Assembly (NCBI RefSeq): GCF_028330965.1
Contig: NZ_JAQMUB010000091.1
Span: forward strand, 1-64,000
Source: Oscillatoria sp. CS-180
GTDB taxonomy: Bacteria > Cyanobacteriota > Cyanobacteriia > Phormidesmidales > Phormidesmidaceae
DNA: 64,000 nucleotides
Reading direction: 5' to 3'
Below, piece after piece: positions 35,900 to 45,499 of this stretch (the first letter of the stretch is position 1; every line of letters starts with the position of its first letter). The translations under genes and the position numbers were made by a program. The notes under the pieces are model-generated. The model searched no databases, had not been told where the DNA came from, and was given only the letters and a program-made list of their open reading frames with translations.

Positions 35900-37255
35900 T
35901 TGAAAACGCGCGTCATTTTGGTGAGACACGGTCAGAGTACGTACAACCTCAAAAAGTTGATTCAGGGGCAGCTTGACCTCTCCGTACTCACAGATTTTGG
36001 CATTGAACAGGCAAAGCAGGTCGGACAAACACTGACGGGAATTCCCTTTGATCATATCTACGCCAGCCCCCTCAAACGAGCCTATAAGACGGCAGAGACA
36101 ATCGTTGAGGTGCTTCGCACAGAAATCCCAGACACCCCTCTCCCAGAAGCCATCGATATGATCAAAGAAATTGACCTGCCCCTGTGGGAAGGTCTTTCTT
36201 TTGATCAGGTGAAGGCCAAATATCCTGAGATGCACGTTCTTTGGCGCAATGATCCCTCAAACTGCAAGATGACGTTAGAGGATGGCACTGAGTTTTATCC
36301 GGTGCGATCGCTCTACGATCGCGCTACTCAATTCTGGCAAACGACCCTCCCTAAACATGTCGGTCAAACGCTGCTGGTCGTCGGCCACAGCGCCATCAAC
36401 CGAGCCCTCATTGCCACCGCCCTGGGCCGAGGGGTGGCAATTCACGAACAGCTAGGACAGGCCAACTGTGCCATCAGCGTGTTGAATTTCACTGGGGAAC
36501 TGGGCGCAGGTGTGCAGGTTGAATCGATGAATCTGACCACCCACATGGGTGAACCATTACCTGAAATGCGATCGCGCTACAAGGGTCCTCGGATGCTACT
36601 GGTCCGACATGGCGAAACTGAGTGGAATCGGCAAAAGCGCTTTCAGGGACAGATTGACATTCCCCTCAACGACAACGGCAAGCGGCAGGGAGGACAGGCT
36701 GCTGAATTCTTGAAAGACGTGACGATTGATGCTGCCGTCTCCAGTTCCCTTTCTCGTCCCAAAGAAACAGCGGAAATCATCTTGCAGCATCATCCCAATG
36801 TTGTACTAGAGACGACCGATGGCCTGAAGGAAATTGGTCACGGTGAATGGGAGGGACTGTATGAGCATGAGATCGAGTCCGGCTATCCTGGCATGTTGAA
36901 ACAGTGGCAAGACACACCCAAAACGGTTCAGATGCCAGGAGCGGGAGGTGAAAATTTGGCTCAGGTTTGGGAGCGGGCGATCGCTGCTTGGAACGCCATT
37001 GTTGCTCAATACAGTGGCACTGGAGCACCCATCACTGTTCTGGTCTCCGCCCACGATGCCGTGAACAAGGCTATCCTGTGTCACATTGTCGGACTAGGAC
37101 CAGAATCCTTCTGGAATTTCAAGCAAGGCAACGGAGCCGTCAGCGTTATCGACTATCCCGATGGGGTCGAAAGCCGTCCAGTGTTGACCGCCGCCAACAT
37201 CACCATCCATTTATCCGGCAGTATTTTTGACAAAACTGCTGCCGGCGCACTGTAG
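35900..37255 (+). CDS. Two-domain histidine phosphatase
   Basis: 451 residues made of two complete histidine-phosphatase domains. Domain 1 (about 1-200) has ILVRHGQSTYN, YASPLKRAYKTAE and VVGHSAINRALI. Domain 2 (about 225-440) has LLVRHGETEWN, SSSLSRPKETAE, IGHGEWEGL and VSAHDAVNKAIL. Both keep the catalytic His and Arg. Similar tandem proteins occur in cyanobacteria and plant plastids, some annotated as carboxyarabinitol-1-phosphatase-like; the substrate here is unknown. The pseudo-dihydroorotase gene starts 7 bp after it, so they form one unit. Confidence 0.88.
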   Translation: MKTRVILVRHGQSTYNLKKLIQGQLDLSVLTDFGIEQAKQVGQTLTGIPFDHIYASPLKRAYKTAETIVEVLRTEIPDTPLPEAIDMIKEIDLPLWEGLSFDQVKAKYPEMHVLWRNDPSNCKMTLEDGTEFYPVRSLYDRATQFWQTTLPKHVGQTLLVVGHSAINRALIATALGRGVAIHEQLGQANCAISVLNFTGELGAGVQVESMNLTTHMGEPLPEMRSRYKGPRMLLVRHGETEWNRQKRFQGQIDIPLNDNGKRQGGQAAEFLKDVTIDAAVSSSLSRPKETAEIILQHHPNVVLETTDGLKEIGHGEWEGLYEHEIESGYPGMLKQWQDTPKTVQMPGAGGENLAQVWERAIAAWNAIVAQYSGTGAPITVLVSAHDAVNKAILCHIVGLGPESFWNFKQGNGAVSVIDYPDGVESRPVLTAANITIHLSGSIFDKTAAGAL

Positions 37256-37261
37256 GCAAAG

Positions 37262-38542
37262 ATGACAAGCACCCTACTGCGACAAGTCCGCATCGTTGAT
37301 CCTGGTTTACAGATTGACCAGATTGCGGATGTGCTGATGGTGGACGGCAAATTTCAGGCGATCGCCCCTACCCTTGCCGATCCACCCGAAGAGACCCAAG
37401 TTATTGATGGCACGGGTAAACTCCTCGCGCCAGGACTCATTGATCTCTATAGCAACAGCAGCGAGCCGGGCAACGAGTCGCGGGAATCGCTAGCAGATTT
37501 GATGGCGGGGGCGATCGCAGGCGGCTTTACTCGCGTCGGTATCCTACCCACCACTCTGCCCCCGCTGGATACGCCGGGAGCCATTCACCATTTCGTGACT
37601 CTGGCTCAACAGTCCGTCACGCCACGTCCCCAATTGCTGCCTTGGGCGGCGTTGACGCAAGGGACAAAAGGCGAGCAGATGACGGAGCTAGCAGAACTGG
37701 CAGCATCCAATATTCCCCTAGCCGGCTTTGCCAACGGACAGCCGATTAGTCATCCGGTCTTGCTGCGTCGGCTGTTGGAATATGCGAAACCACTAAATCA
37801 ACCCGTTGCGCTTTGGCCCTGCGATCTCGCTTTAGTTGGCAACGGCATTGCCCGCGACGGTTCTCTAGCGCTGATGGGAGGCCTTGCCGGAATTCCTGTT
37901 GCTGCCGAGACCGCCGCACTAGCTTTAATTGTGGAACTGGTGCAAGAAATTGGGACTCCTGTTCACTTGATGCGCTTGTCCACTGCCCGCAGCGTTCAAT
38001 TAATAGAGCGGACCAAAGCGGAAAAGCTACCTATCACCGCCAGCACGACGTGGATGCATTTAATGTTGTCCACTTCGGACACTCTAAGCTACGATCCCAA
38101 CCTCCGCCTCTCGCCCCCCTTAGGCAATCCTGAAGACCAGGCCGCGCTGATTGCGGGTATCAAAGCCGGTGTGGTTGAGGCGATCGCGGTTGATCACAGT
38201 CCCTACACCTACGAAGAGAAAACTGTTGCTTTCGAGGATGCTCCTCCTGGTGCGATCGGCTTAGCTTTGGCATTCCCTACTCTGTGGCAGAGGTTTGTCG
38301 CCTCCGGTGAATGGACCGCCACAGAACTTTTGGCACCTCTCACCACCCACCCCGCTAGCTGCCTCAGACAAAACGCTGGCAAAATCGCTGTCGGCAATCC
38401 GGTCGAAGCCCTTCTATTTAATCCCCAAGCTGAATGGACAATCGAACGAGAAACAGTGCGATCGCCCGCCCAAAACACCCCTTTCCTACACCAACACCTG
38501 CAAGGCAAAGTCACTCAAGTTTGGACCCAACACTCGTATTGA
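37262..38542 (+). CDS. Dihydroorotase homologue lacking the metal site (PyrC'-like)
   Basis: 426 residues with the overall dihydroorotase layout. The HxH that binds zinc, normally in GLIDxHVHxREPG, reads GLIDLYSNSSEPG here, so both His are gone. The later ligand segments are also altered (TASTTWMHL in place of TPHHL; HLMRLST in place of HxxHxST), while AVDHSPY keeps the Asp. It is therefore unlikely to close the pyrimidine ring by itself. Inactive dihydroorotases are known as structural partners of aspartate transcarbamoylase (PyrC'), which is the best guess. No pyrB gene is nearby. It is co-transcribed with the two-domain phosphatase. Confidence 0.85.
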   Translation: MTSTLLRQVRIVDPGLQIDQIADVLMVDGKFQAIAPTLADPPEETQVIDGTGKLLAPGLIDLYSNSSEPGNESRESLADLMAGAIAGGFTRVGILPTTLPPLDTPGAIHHFVTLAQQSVTPRPQLLPWAALTQGTKGEQMTELAELAASNIPLAGFANGQPISHPVLLRRLLEYAKPLNQPVALWPCDLALVGNGIARDGSLALMGGLAGIPVAAETAALALIVELVQEIGTPVHLMRLSTARSVQLIERTKAEKLPITASTTWMHLMLSTSDTLSYDPNLRLSPPLGNPEDQAALIAGIKAGVVEAIAVDHSPYTYEEKTVAFEDAPPGAIGLALAFPTLWQRFVASGEWTATELLAPLTTHPASCLRQNAGKIAVGNPVEALLFNPQAEWTIERETVRSPAQNTPFLHQHLQGKVTQVWTQHSY

Positions 38543-38562
38543 TTCTGTAAATGTGCTTTAGT

Positions 38563-38600
38563 AAAGCCGTCGCCAGTTCCGTTAAGACAAGACGAGTATA
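38563..38600 (+). repeat. Fragment of the dispersed TATAGC repeat family (5' end)
   Basis: AAAGCCGTCGCCAGTTCCGT and the following AAGACAAGACG match the left end of the ~105-bp repeat (compare 33814 to 33775 on the minus strand). The rest of the unit is missing. It lies just after the dihydroorotase-like gene. Confidence 0.6.
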
Positions 38601-38639
38601 AATCTTTGATTGCGAAGGAAATGATCGCAATTGCAAAGT

Positions 38640-39605
38640 CTACTGTTGAGGCTTTTTAAACGTTTTGCTTAAGAAAAAAAACGGGCTGACAATGCTGTAA
38701 ATATAAAGGGTGATTTCGCTGGCAGTTACGGTATCGGTCCAGGCTTGTTTACCGTGCTTCAAAACGCTCCAAATAATTTTACGAATGTCATTCAAGGCAT
38801 ATAAAATCACCATTTGAGGACGCTTGAGTGGACTAACGCTGAGCATTCTTGTGCGATGACGACTCAGGCCAATGCCGCGCATCAAGCTAATGAGATAGGG
38901 CCGTGTCAGACGATGAGCCGGGATTTGGTGTTCCAAACACATTGCGGGGTTGTACCAAATCTCCCAGCCTGCTTGTTGGATGTGAAGGACAGCTTCCAAG
39001 TCTTCCCCAGTTAGCATACTCTTTTGAGTTCTGCCACCGAGTACGAGTTTTTTAGACAGATGGCTTGACCAAGCCTCTCGTCGAACAACCATGCCAGCGC
39101 CAGGTGGAAGCACCTTCTTTTCAGGTGCATAAATCCGGGGGGAATCACCTCGATCAGTTAAGGCTAAAAAAGGTGCAATTCGCTCAAAACTGGCTGGAGT
39201 TGCACCGTCAAAACGACCTCGAATGCGACTACCAATAACGCCTGCTTGCGGATGATTTTTCAAAAAACGATGGGCTTCGTTCACCCAAGTCATGGCGGGA
39301 ATGGTATCGTCATCTAAAAACCCAATGAGGGGACTTTTAGCCAGACGAACGGCCTTTCGACGAGCATAAGCAGCTCCTTGTTCAGTTTCGAGAGCATATT
39401 TCAAAATAGGCCAGTCTTTCTGATAGTCCTTGATGACCTCAACTGTATTGTCGGTACTATTGTTATCTACAACAATGATTTCCCAACGAAGGTCTTTGGG
39501 AATTAGTTGCCACTTCAAAGAATCAAGCACCTGGGTGATGCGATCGCCACCGTTGTAGGTCGGAATGGCAACAGTGAAGTCGAGCTGCTCATTTGCCAAA
39601 GTCAT
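38640..39605 (-). CDS. hpsE: Family-2 glycosyltransferase, HpsE-like
   Basis: 321 residues from the ATG at 39605; the frame reaches 39719, but the extra 38 residues are not family-like. The GT-A fold starts FTVAIPTYNGGDRITQVLDSL, with WEIIVVDNNSTDNT and the metal-binding region LIGFLDDDTIPAMTWVNEA. PGAGMVVRREAW and LTGEDLEAVLHIQQAGWEIWYNP are acceptor-side motifs. It resembles the hormogonium-polysaccharide glycosyltransferase HpsE of filamentous cyanobacteria. It is a lone gene and not in an hps cluster, so the symbol is tentative. Confidence 0.8.
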   Translation of the reverse strand: MTLANEQLDFTVAIPTYNGGDRITQVLDSLKWQLIPKDLRWEIIVVDNNSTDNTVEVIKDYQKDWPILKYALETEQGAAYARRKAVRLAKSPLIGFLDDDTIPAMTWVNEAHRFLKNHPQAGVIGSRIRGRFDGATPASFERIAPFLALTDRGDSPRIYAPEKKVLPPGAGMVVRREAWSSHLSKKLVLGGRTQKSMLTGEDLEAVLHIQQAGWEIWYNPAMCLEHQIPAHRLTRPYLISLMRGIGLSRHRTRMLSVSPLKRPQMVILYALNDIRKIIWSVLKHGKQAWTDTVTASEITLYIYSIVSPFFFLSKTFKKPQQ

Positions 39606-39729
39606 ACAGCTGGTCCTTATGCAAAACTTTTCAATGGTTATATGGCCGTCCCAGATAACTCTAGGCGTGAGAAGGCTTTCTGAATCAGGTTTGCCTAGGA
39701 AAACCTGATTAAAATCCAAATAGGACCGC

Positions 39730-39832
39730 TATAGCTTTAGCCCTCTAGGCCACGGCATCCAACAGTATTCGGGGCTAAACACATCGCCAGACGATTCACC
39801 GTCTTGACCCAACGAAACTAGCAGCGGCTATA
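39730..39832 (-). repeat. Full copy C of the ~105-bp dispersed repeat
   Basis: Inverted relative to copy A, with perfect TATAGC/GCTATA ends. Its reverse complement reads TATAGCCGCTGCTAGTTTCG at one end and AGAGGGCTAAAGCTATA at the other. Confidence 0.8.
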
Positions 39833-40184
39833 AAACGAATGCATAAAAGTTGACTACTCAACCAAAATAGTCAACTTTTCAACAAGATAGCGGTGTTTAG
39901 TTTAAGGGTTCACGATGACATTACGTTAAGACTGAACGCAATTGTTTTAGTCAAAGTTAACGAGAAACAATTCCTATTCGTTTTCTGTGTAAATTATCCA
40001 AAAACAGTACGTTATTGGGTTTAGTGGTTACACTCAAAAATTGATATCTTCTTTTAGAAAAAGTGCAGCATTCTAGCGTTTATTCGGAGTTCGGGGATCT
40101 CAGGAAAGAACGTATCGCTGGCAGGGCGTCATTAGCGCAGTGTAATGCACCACATCCAGGTATCTTTAATTGTCAGAAATCTTC
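39833..40184. other. AT-rich intergenic stretch before moeA
   Basis: Together with copy C this is part of a 579-bp gene-free interval (39606-40184). The sequence is notably AT-rich with runs such as AACTTTTCAACAAG. I see no ORF, RNA gene or strong hairpin. Confidence 0.4.
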
Positions 40185-41438
40185 TTAGTTCTGCAAAGCT
40201 TGATTGATCCATAAAACACGTACTTGTGAGCCTGCTTCAATTTCGGTAACGCCAATAGGGACCACGGCAAGTCCTTGGGTGCCTGTAATGTTAATCAAGT
40301 TGCCAGAGCTGTGGCTTCCCTGAGCGAGGCTAAATTCCAGTCCTGATGGCGTTGTGTGGAGTTGTCCCCAAAGGTAAGTCTCGCGCTTTCCCCCCGCTTT
40401 GAGGACTTGATGCGATCGCGCCGTCAAAAACGTGGCAGACCAGTTGTCAACTCGACCTGACAGCTTACGCAGAGCCGGGGCGACAAACCGCCAAAAACTT
40501 ACCAGGGCCGAAACCGGATTGCCTGGTAATCCAAAGTAGAGCAGCGGGGGCACTCGCTTGGGAAAAGTGGCAACGGTCAAGGGCTTACCTGGCTTGACAG
40601 CAACAGACTGGATGTGGATTGCGGCCCCCAGTTCTTGAAGAATGGTATCAACATAGTCGTAATCCCCGACAGAAACGCCACCGGAAGACAACACCATATC
40701 AGCTTCTTCGACAGCTGTTTTGATAGCCTGCTTCAGCTGCGTGGGATCATCAGACACAATACCTTGACAGAGTGGTATTGCCCCCATTTGCTGGACTAAT
40801 GAAGCCAGAGCATATTGGTTGGAATCCACAATCTGTCCCGGCTGTAAAGGCTCATTGGGCGTCACCAATTCATTGCCTGTCGATAGGATCGCCACTCGTG
40901 GACGTCGATAGACCTGCACCTCTGAGCGTTGAGCGGCAGCCAGAACAGCGACTTCTGGGGGAGTCACTTCGTTACCAACAGACAATAGACGATCGCCCTC
41001 TTTGACAAATGTACCCCTCTCACGAATAAAGGCTTTAAGCCCCGGCGGCGAGAGGATTTGAATGCGATCGCCTTCCCGCTGGGTGTTTTCCTGAATCACG
41101 ATAGTGTTGGCCCCAGTGGGCACCATCGCCCCGGTCAAAATACGGGCAGCTTGACCCGGCTCTACGGTTTTTTGCGGTGGTTTTCCGGCTGGAATGTCTT
41201 CAACGACGGTCAGCTCGACGGGAGTAGTTTCGGACGCAGTGCTGACATCTTCGTAGCGAACGGCATAGCCATCCATAGCTGAGTTATCCCAATGCGGGAA
41301 ATCCAAAGGGCTAATAACCGACTCGGATAGAATCCGGCCCGTGGCTTGCAGCAGAGAGACCGTCTCACAATCACGACGAGAGTCGAGTGGCACAACCAGA
41401 TCCAAAATCTGAGCTTCGGCAGTGTCAGCAGGAATCAT
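40185..41438 (-). CDS. moeA: Molybdopterin molybdenumtransferase MoeA
   Basis: 417 residues from the ATG at 41438, preceded by GGATGG; the frame reaches 41510, but those 24 residues are not family-like. It inserts molybdate into adenylated molybdopterin. Conserved parts are PLDFPHWDNSAMDGYAVR, GQAARILTGAMVPTGANTIV, VAILSTGNELV and VLSSGGVSVGDYDYV, followed by YFGLPGNPVSALV. The C-terminal domain IV is complete. Confidence 0.94.
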   Translation of the reverse strand: MIPADTAEAQILDLVVPLDSRRDCETVSLLQATGRILSESVISPLDFPHWDNSAMDGYAVRYEDVSTASETTPVELTVVEDIPAGKPPQKTVEPGQAARILTGAMVPTGANTIVIQENTQREGDRIQILSPPGLKAFIRERGTFVKEGDRLLSVGNEVTPPEVAVLAAAQRSEVQVYRRPRVAILSTGNELVTPNEPLQPGQIVDSNQYALASLVQQMGAIPLCQGIVSDDPTQLKQAIKTAVEEADMVLSSGGVSVGDYDYVDTILQELGAAIHIQSVAVKPGKPLTVATFPKRVPPLLYFGLPGNPVSALVSFWRFVAPALRKLSGRVDNWSATFLTARSHQVLKAGGKRETYLWGQLHTTPSGLEFSLAQGSHSSGNLINITGTQGLAVVPIGVTEIEAGSQVRVLWINQALQN

Positions 41439-41520
41439 AACTACCCATCCAATTTCCCATTCGTCATCGTAGCAGCGGTTTCCCCTAAAGCGGAGAGTGC
41501 TAGCACACACTGACTGTGGT

Positions 41521-41709
41521 TTAGGAGACGTTTACGACGGGAATTGCGAGCTGTGTCACTTTCACACAGAGCTGGATATGGCTAGGCCAACCCGGTTGAC
41601 GTAGCCAAACGCGATCGCTTTTGCAGACCGTTACCAAGAAATCGGGTACGTGAGAGGGCTGTTGCTTGAGACGCACTGTTATCCCCGGACGCAGAAGCAA
41701 TGAAGGCAT
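41521..41709 (-). CDS. Small conserved-looking hypothetical protein
   Basis: 62 residues from the ATG at 41709 (MPSLLLRPGITVRLKQQPSHVPDFLVTVCKSDRVWLRQPGWPS...). The regular beta-strand pattern suggests a small SH3-like barrel. I do not recognise a family by name. It lies upstream of moeA in the same direction, 82 bp away, and could be in its transcription unit. A further 14 residues of open frame precede the chosen start. Confidence 0.5.
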   Translation of the reverse strand: MPSLLLRPGITVRLKQQPSHVPDFLVTVCKSDRVWLRQPGWPSHIQLCVKVTQLAIPVVNVS

Positions 41710-41771
41710 GATCAACCTCGGCTTTAGACCCTTTAGAGACAATTTTAGCATTCGATATAGTCCTTTTGTAC

Positions 41772-41856
41772 TATAGCCGTTACCAGTTTCGCTGAGACAA
41801 AATGGCGAGCTATCAGCAATGCATTCGGCACTCGGGCGCTTTTGAGTGCATAGAGC
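41772..41856 (+). repeat. Degenerate copy D of the dispersed repeat
   Basis: It starts TATAGCCGTTACCAGTTTCG, then GAGACAAAATGGCGAGC as in the full copies, and then diverges; the GCTATA end is lost. Confidence 0.6.
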
Positions 41857-41871
41857 CGAGTACCGCTACGC

Positions 41872-41913
41872 GAAATTCGAAATTCAAAATTCAGAACTCA
41901 AAACTCAAAACTA
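41872..41913. repeat. Tandem heptamer repeat (six units)
   Basis: Six consecutive 7-mers GAAATTC, GAAATTC, AAAATTC, AGAACTC, AAAACTC and AAAACTA. This matches the short tandemly repeated repetitive sequences known from filamentous cyanobacteria. Confidence 0.75.
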
Positions 41914-42055
41914 AGGCAGATGAACTTTCCTCACATTCTGAATGGCGAACCTATTTCTGCCGTAATGGATTAGAGGATTAAAGCTACACAACTGTGATGT
42001 CATCGATGGATGAGAATTGGAAGCGGGATAGGACTTACGCGAGGAGCAAAGCCGG

Positions 42056-42073
42056 GTTGAATCCGGATTCAAC
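42056..42073. promoter_or_regulatory. Perfect 18-bp palindrome upstream of the aminopeptidase gene
   Basis: GTTGAATCCGGATTCAAC is exactly self-complementary. It lies 176 bp before the aminopeptidase ATG in a 539-bp gene-free interval (41710-42248) that otherwise holds repeat copy D and the heptamer repeat. An operator for a dimeric regulator is possible. Confidence 0.45.
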
Positions 42074-42248
42074 GGCATAAATCTCGAAAGCATGAATTTT
42101 CGGATAAACGATTGGCCTGACCTGAAAGGACCGTTTAGAAAGTGGGATTATGGAAAAACGCGAAGGGTATAACGTTCTCTAGTCTGATACCAGCAAGGGA
42201 ACGACTTTCTACTTTCGTCTGACTGTTTTTCTTTTTTGGCCTCCAATC

Positions 42249-43625
42249 ATGACTGCGATCGCCCCTTCTCCAACCCTTGCTGAAACGTTGCGATCACGCC
42301 GGGAACGGCTGGCTGAACGGATTAATTTTCCAGTTATGCTGTGGTCGGGTCGACCAAGGGCACGCAATTTTCCAGCCAATACCTATCCTTTTCGAGCAAA
42401 CAGTCATTTTCTCTATTTTGCCGGCATGTCGCTGACAAATGCCGTCATTCGGCTTGACGGGAAACGCTTAACCCTGTTCATGGACGATAGTACGGTAGAG
42501 GATGCTCTTTGGCATGGACCAATGCCGACGTGTGTAGAGGTTGCCAACATCATTGGAGCGGAGGCTGCTCTGCCAATGAGTGAGCTACCCAAGGCCGCTC
42601 AAAATGTGGCCACCATTCCTGTGCAGGATGGCATAACCGTCGCTGAGCAAATGACTCTGAGGACAACCGTACAACCGGCCCAAGATAAAGCCTTAGCAGA
42701 AGCGATCGTGGCCGTGCGGCTCACCCACGATGCCGAGGCGATCACAGAGATCCGCAAGGCAGCGGCAGTTTCGACATGGGCACATCGGGCGGGTATGGCA
42801 GCGACGGCAGTGGGACAAACTGAGGCTGCTGTACGAGCCGTGATGGAGTCTGTCATTGTGGCAACCGGCATGACCTGTGCCTATAACAGCATTGTGACGA
42901 TACAGGGCGAGGTGCTGCACAACGAGCGCTACGACCATGTTCTACAACCGGGGGATTTGGTGCTGGCGGATGTGGGTGCAGAGGCTGCATCAGGTTGGGC
43001 GTCAGACATCACCCGAACGTGGCCTGTGACAGGTCAGTTTTCGTCTACTCAACGAGACATTTATGAGGTCGTGTTAGCGGCTCACGACGCTTGCATTGCA
43101 GCGGCTCGCCCTGGGGTGGAATATCGGGAATTACATTTCCTTGCCTGCCGAACACTGGCGACGGGCTTGGCAGAGTTAGGCATTCTCAAGGGAGACCCAG
43201 ATGGCCTTGTAGAGCAGGATGCCCATGCCCTGTTCTTTCCCCATGGCGTTGGACATTTGTTGGGGCTGGATGTTCACGACATGGAGGATTTAGGTGATCT
43301 GGCTGGATATGCATCTGGACGCAGTCGGAGCGATCGCTTCGGCCTAGCTTTTCTCAGATTAGATCGTCCCCTGCAAGCAGGCATGGCGGTCACCATCGAG
43401 CCAGGATTTTACCAAGTGCCCGGGATTTTACAAGATGCTGTGCGGCGTGAAGCTTACAGCGACTGCGTGGATTGGGACCGTCTAGCCCAATTTCAAGATG
43501 TTCGCGGTGTTCGTATTGAAGACGATATTTTTATTACCGCAGAGGGTTGTGAAATTCTAACTGGAGAGTTATCTAGTGATGTAGACACTATTGAGACAGC
43601 CGTGAAATCACAGAAGGTTATGTGA
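42249..43625 (+). CDS. pepP: Xaa-Pro aminopeptidase (M24 family)
   Basis: 458 residues. It removes N-terminal residues from peptides with proline in position two. The N-terminal creatinase-type domain includes FPANTYPFRANSHFLYFAG. The M24 metal site is complete: Asp in LADVGAEAASGWASDITRTWP, His in FPHGVGHLLGLDVHD, Glu in VTIEPGFY and Glu in GVRIEDDIFIT. The length fits the AMP-P type. Confidence 0.92.
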   Translation: MTAIAPSPTLAETLRSRRERLAERINFPVMLWSGRPRARNFPANTYPFRANSHFLYFAGMSLTNAVIRLDGKRLTLFMDDSTVEDALWHGPMPTCVEVANIIGAEAALPMSELPKAAQNVATIPVQDGITVAEQMTLRTTVQPAQDKALAEAIVAVRLTHDAEAITEIRKAAAVSTWAHRAGMAATAVGQTEAAVRAVMESVIVATGMTCAYNSIVTIQGEVLHNERYDHVLQPGDLVLADVGAEAASGWASDITRTWPVTGQFSSTQRDIYEVVLAAHDACIAAARPGVEYRELHFLACRTLATGLAELGILKGDPDGLVEQDAHALFFPHGVGHLLGLDVHDMEDLGDLAGYASGRSRSDRFGLAFLRLDRPLQAGMAVTIEPGFYQVPGILQDAVRREAYSDCVDWDRLAQFQDVRGVRIEDDIFITAEGCEILTGELSSDVDTIETAVKSQKVM

Positions 43626-43709
43626 AGAGACAATAGAGAATTTGGCTACAAGTGGTTGGATCTTGTCGATCTCACTTGTAGTATATGAAACAATATTTTG
43701 ATTACGGCT

Positions 43710-45356
43710 ATGTTTGCGATTATCTCTCCTATTCAGCGAGCTACAGTGCCTTACCCGTATCAGTTTCAAGATTCCGACCTCAATCGCGATCGCATCTTAG
43801 CTGCGATCGATGTTGGTACAAATTCCATTCATATGGTGGTCGTAAAGGTAAAGGCTTCGATTCCGGCTTTCACTATTATCGATAAGGAAAAGGAGACCGT
43901 CCGCTTGGGGGATTTTGCTGAAGACGGCAACCTTTCACAAGATGCCATGGAACGGGGAATTGATGCGCTGAAACGGTGTCGGGCGATCGCAGAGAGTTTT
44001 CGCGCAGAAGATATCGTCGCCGTTGCCACTAGTGCCGTTCGTGAGGCAAAGAACGGTCCAGCTTTTTTAGAACGAGTGAAACTCGAAGTTGGGCTGGGTG
44101 TGAACCTCATTTCGGGAACCGAAGAAGCCCGACGAATCTATCTGGGCGTCCTTTCCGGTATGGAATTTCACGGACGTCCCCATGCTGTCGTTGATATTGG
44201 GGGGGGATCAACAGAATTGCTGCTGGGAACGGGAGAAGTTCATCGTTTTCTGAGCAGCACCAAAGTGGGTGCAGTGCGACTGACGGCAGGATACGTTTCG
44301 TCCGATCCGATTAGCGATGAGGAGTTTACCTATCTTTCTGCCTACGTACGGGGACGCATGGAGCCAACCGTTGAGGACCTAAAGCGGCATCTCAAGCCAG
44401 GGGAAACTCTTCAACTAGTTGGCACTTCTGGAACAGCTGAGTGTTTGGCCTCGCTGGTTGCCTATGAGCGTCTGGGGGTTGTGCCCGATCCATTAAACGG
44501 ATTTCGCATGAGTCTGGAGGAGCTTCAGACTTGGGTAGAAAGGCTACGCAAAATGACGCTATCGGAGCGGCTAGACCTGCCTGAGATTTCTGAGCGACGG
44601 GCAGAAATCATTGTCGCCGGAGCCATCATTCTTCAAGAAACGATGAAGCTGCTCGGTGCGGACGATTTAGTTATTTGCGAACGTGCTCTGCGGGAAGGCG
44701 TTGTCGTTGATTGGATGCTGACCCATGGTCTCATTGAAGACCGAATGCAGTTTCAGGGATCGGTGCGAGAGCGCAGCGTTAGGGCGACAGCAGAAAAATA
44801 TCATGTGCCCTTAGAGGCGGGCGATCGCGTCGCAGATTTTGTGCTAGCTCTTTTTGACGCTAGCAAAGGCCATCTGCACAACTGGGACAATCCTGAACGA
44901 GAACTGCTATGGGCAGCCGCCATACTCCACAATTCAGGTCATTACATCAGCCACTCCAGCCACCACAAACATTCCTACTATTTGATCCGAAATGGCGAGC
45001 TGCTGGGCTACACTGAAGCCGAAATCGAAGTCATTGCTAATATCGCCCGTTACCATCGGAAGAGTCTCCCGAAGAAGAAGCACGACAATTTCCGAGGGCT
45101 GACGACTAAGTATCATCGGCAAGTTGTGATCGAACTGAGCGCCATGTTGCGGGTTGCTGTAGCTCTAGACCGTCGTGGTATTGGGGCCATTAAGGATGTG
45201 CAGTATTACTACGATGGCACCAACAAAACGCTTCATCTGGATATCAGACCGTCTCATCCCTTCGATGATTGCGCTTCTGAGCTATGGAATTTAGAGGATA
45301 AAAAGCTTTGGTTCGAGGACCTGTATAGCGTGAAGCTAGTAGCCCATTTAGTGTAA
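43710..45356 (+). CDS. ppx: Ppx/GppA-family exopolyphosphatase with C-terminal HD-type domain
   Basis: 548 residues from the ATG at 43710; the frame also has a TTG at 43698, and no ribosome site decides between them. It hydrolyses inorganic polyphosphate or pppGpp. The ASKHA-fold motifs are ILAAIDVGTNSIHMVVV, VVDIGGGSTELLLG and LVGTSGTAECLASL. The C-terminal ~200 residues have the Ppx-GppA HD-like region (LLWAAAILHNSGHYISHSSHHKHSYYLI, NIARYHRK). The length matches cyanobacterial Ppx. Confidence 0.93.
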   Translation: MFAIISPIQRATVPYPYQFQDSDLNRDRILAAIDVGTNSIHMVVVKVKASIPAFTIIDKEKETVRLGDFAEDGNLSQDAMERGIDALKRCRAIAESFRAEDIVAVATSAVREAKNGPAFLERVKLEVGLGVNLISGTEEARRIYLGVLSGMEFHGRPHAVVDIGGGSTELLLGTGEVHRFLSSTKVGAVRLTAGYVSSDPISDEEFTYLSAYVRGRMEPTVEDLKRHLKPGETLQLVGTSGTAECLASLVAYERLGVVPDPLNGFRMSLEELQTWVERLRKMTLSERLDLPEISERRAEIIVAGAIILQETMKLLGADDLVICERALREGVVVDWMLTHGLIEDRMQFQGSVRERSVRATAEKYHVPLEAGDRVADFVLALFDASKGHLHNWDNPERELLWAAAILHNSGHYISHSSHHKHSYYLIRNGELLGYTEAEIEVIANIARYHRKSLPKKKHDNFRGLTTKYHRQVVIELSAMLRVAVALDRRGIGAIKDVQYYYDGTNKTLHLDIRPSHPFDDCASELWNLEDKKLWFEDLYSVKLVAHLV

Positions 45357-45446
45357 TCCTGCTCTATATCTTGACTGGAAGCAGCCCCATGAGAGCATAG
45401 GCTCCACTAAACATAAGCAATGCCTCGTTCTGACATTGCTGCAAGC

Positions 45447-45485
45447 AAAAAGCGCTTTAGGCAAAACACGTTGCTTCGCCTAAAA
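45447..45485 (-). terminator. Terminator downstream of rpmF
   Basis: On the minus strand TTTTAGGC pairs with GCCTAAA across a 15-nt loop, followed by GCGCTTTTTG. It lies 15 bp beyond the rpmF stop. Confidence 0.7.
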
Positions 45486-45499
45486 CAGACCATTGCGCT

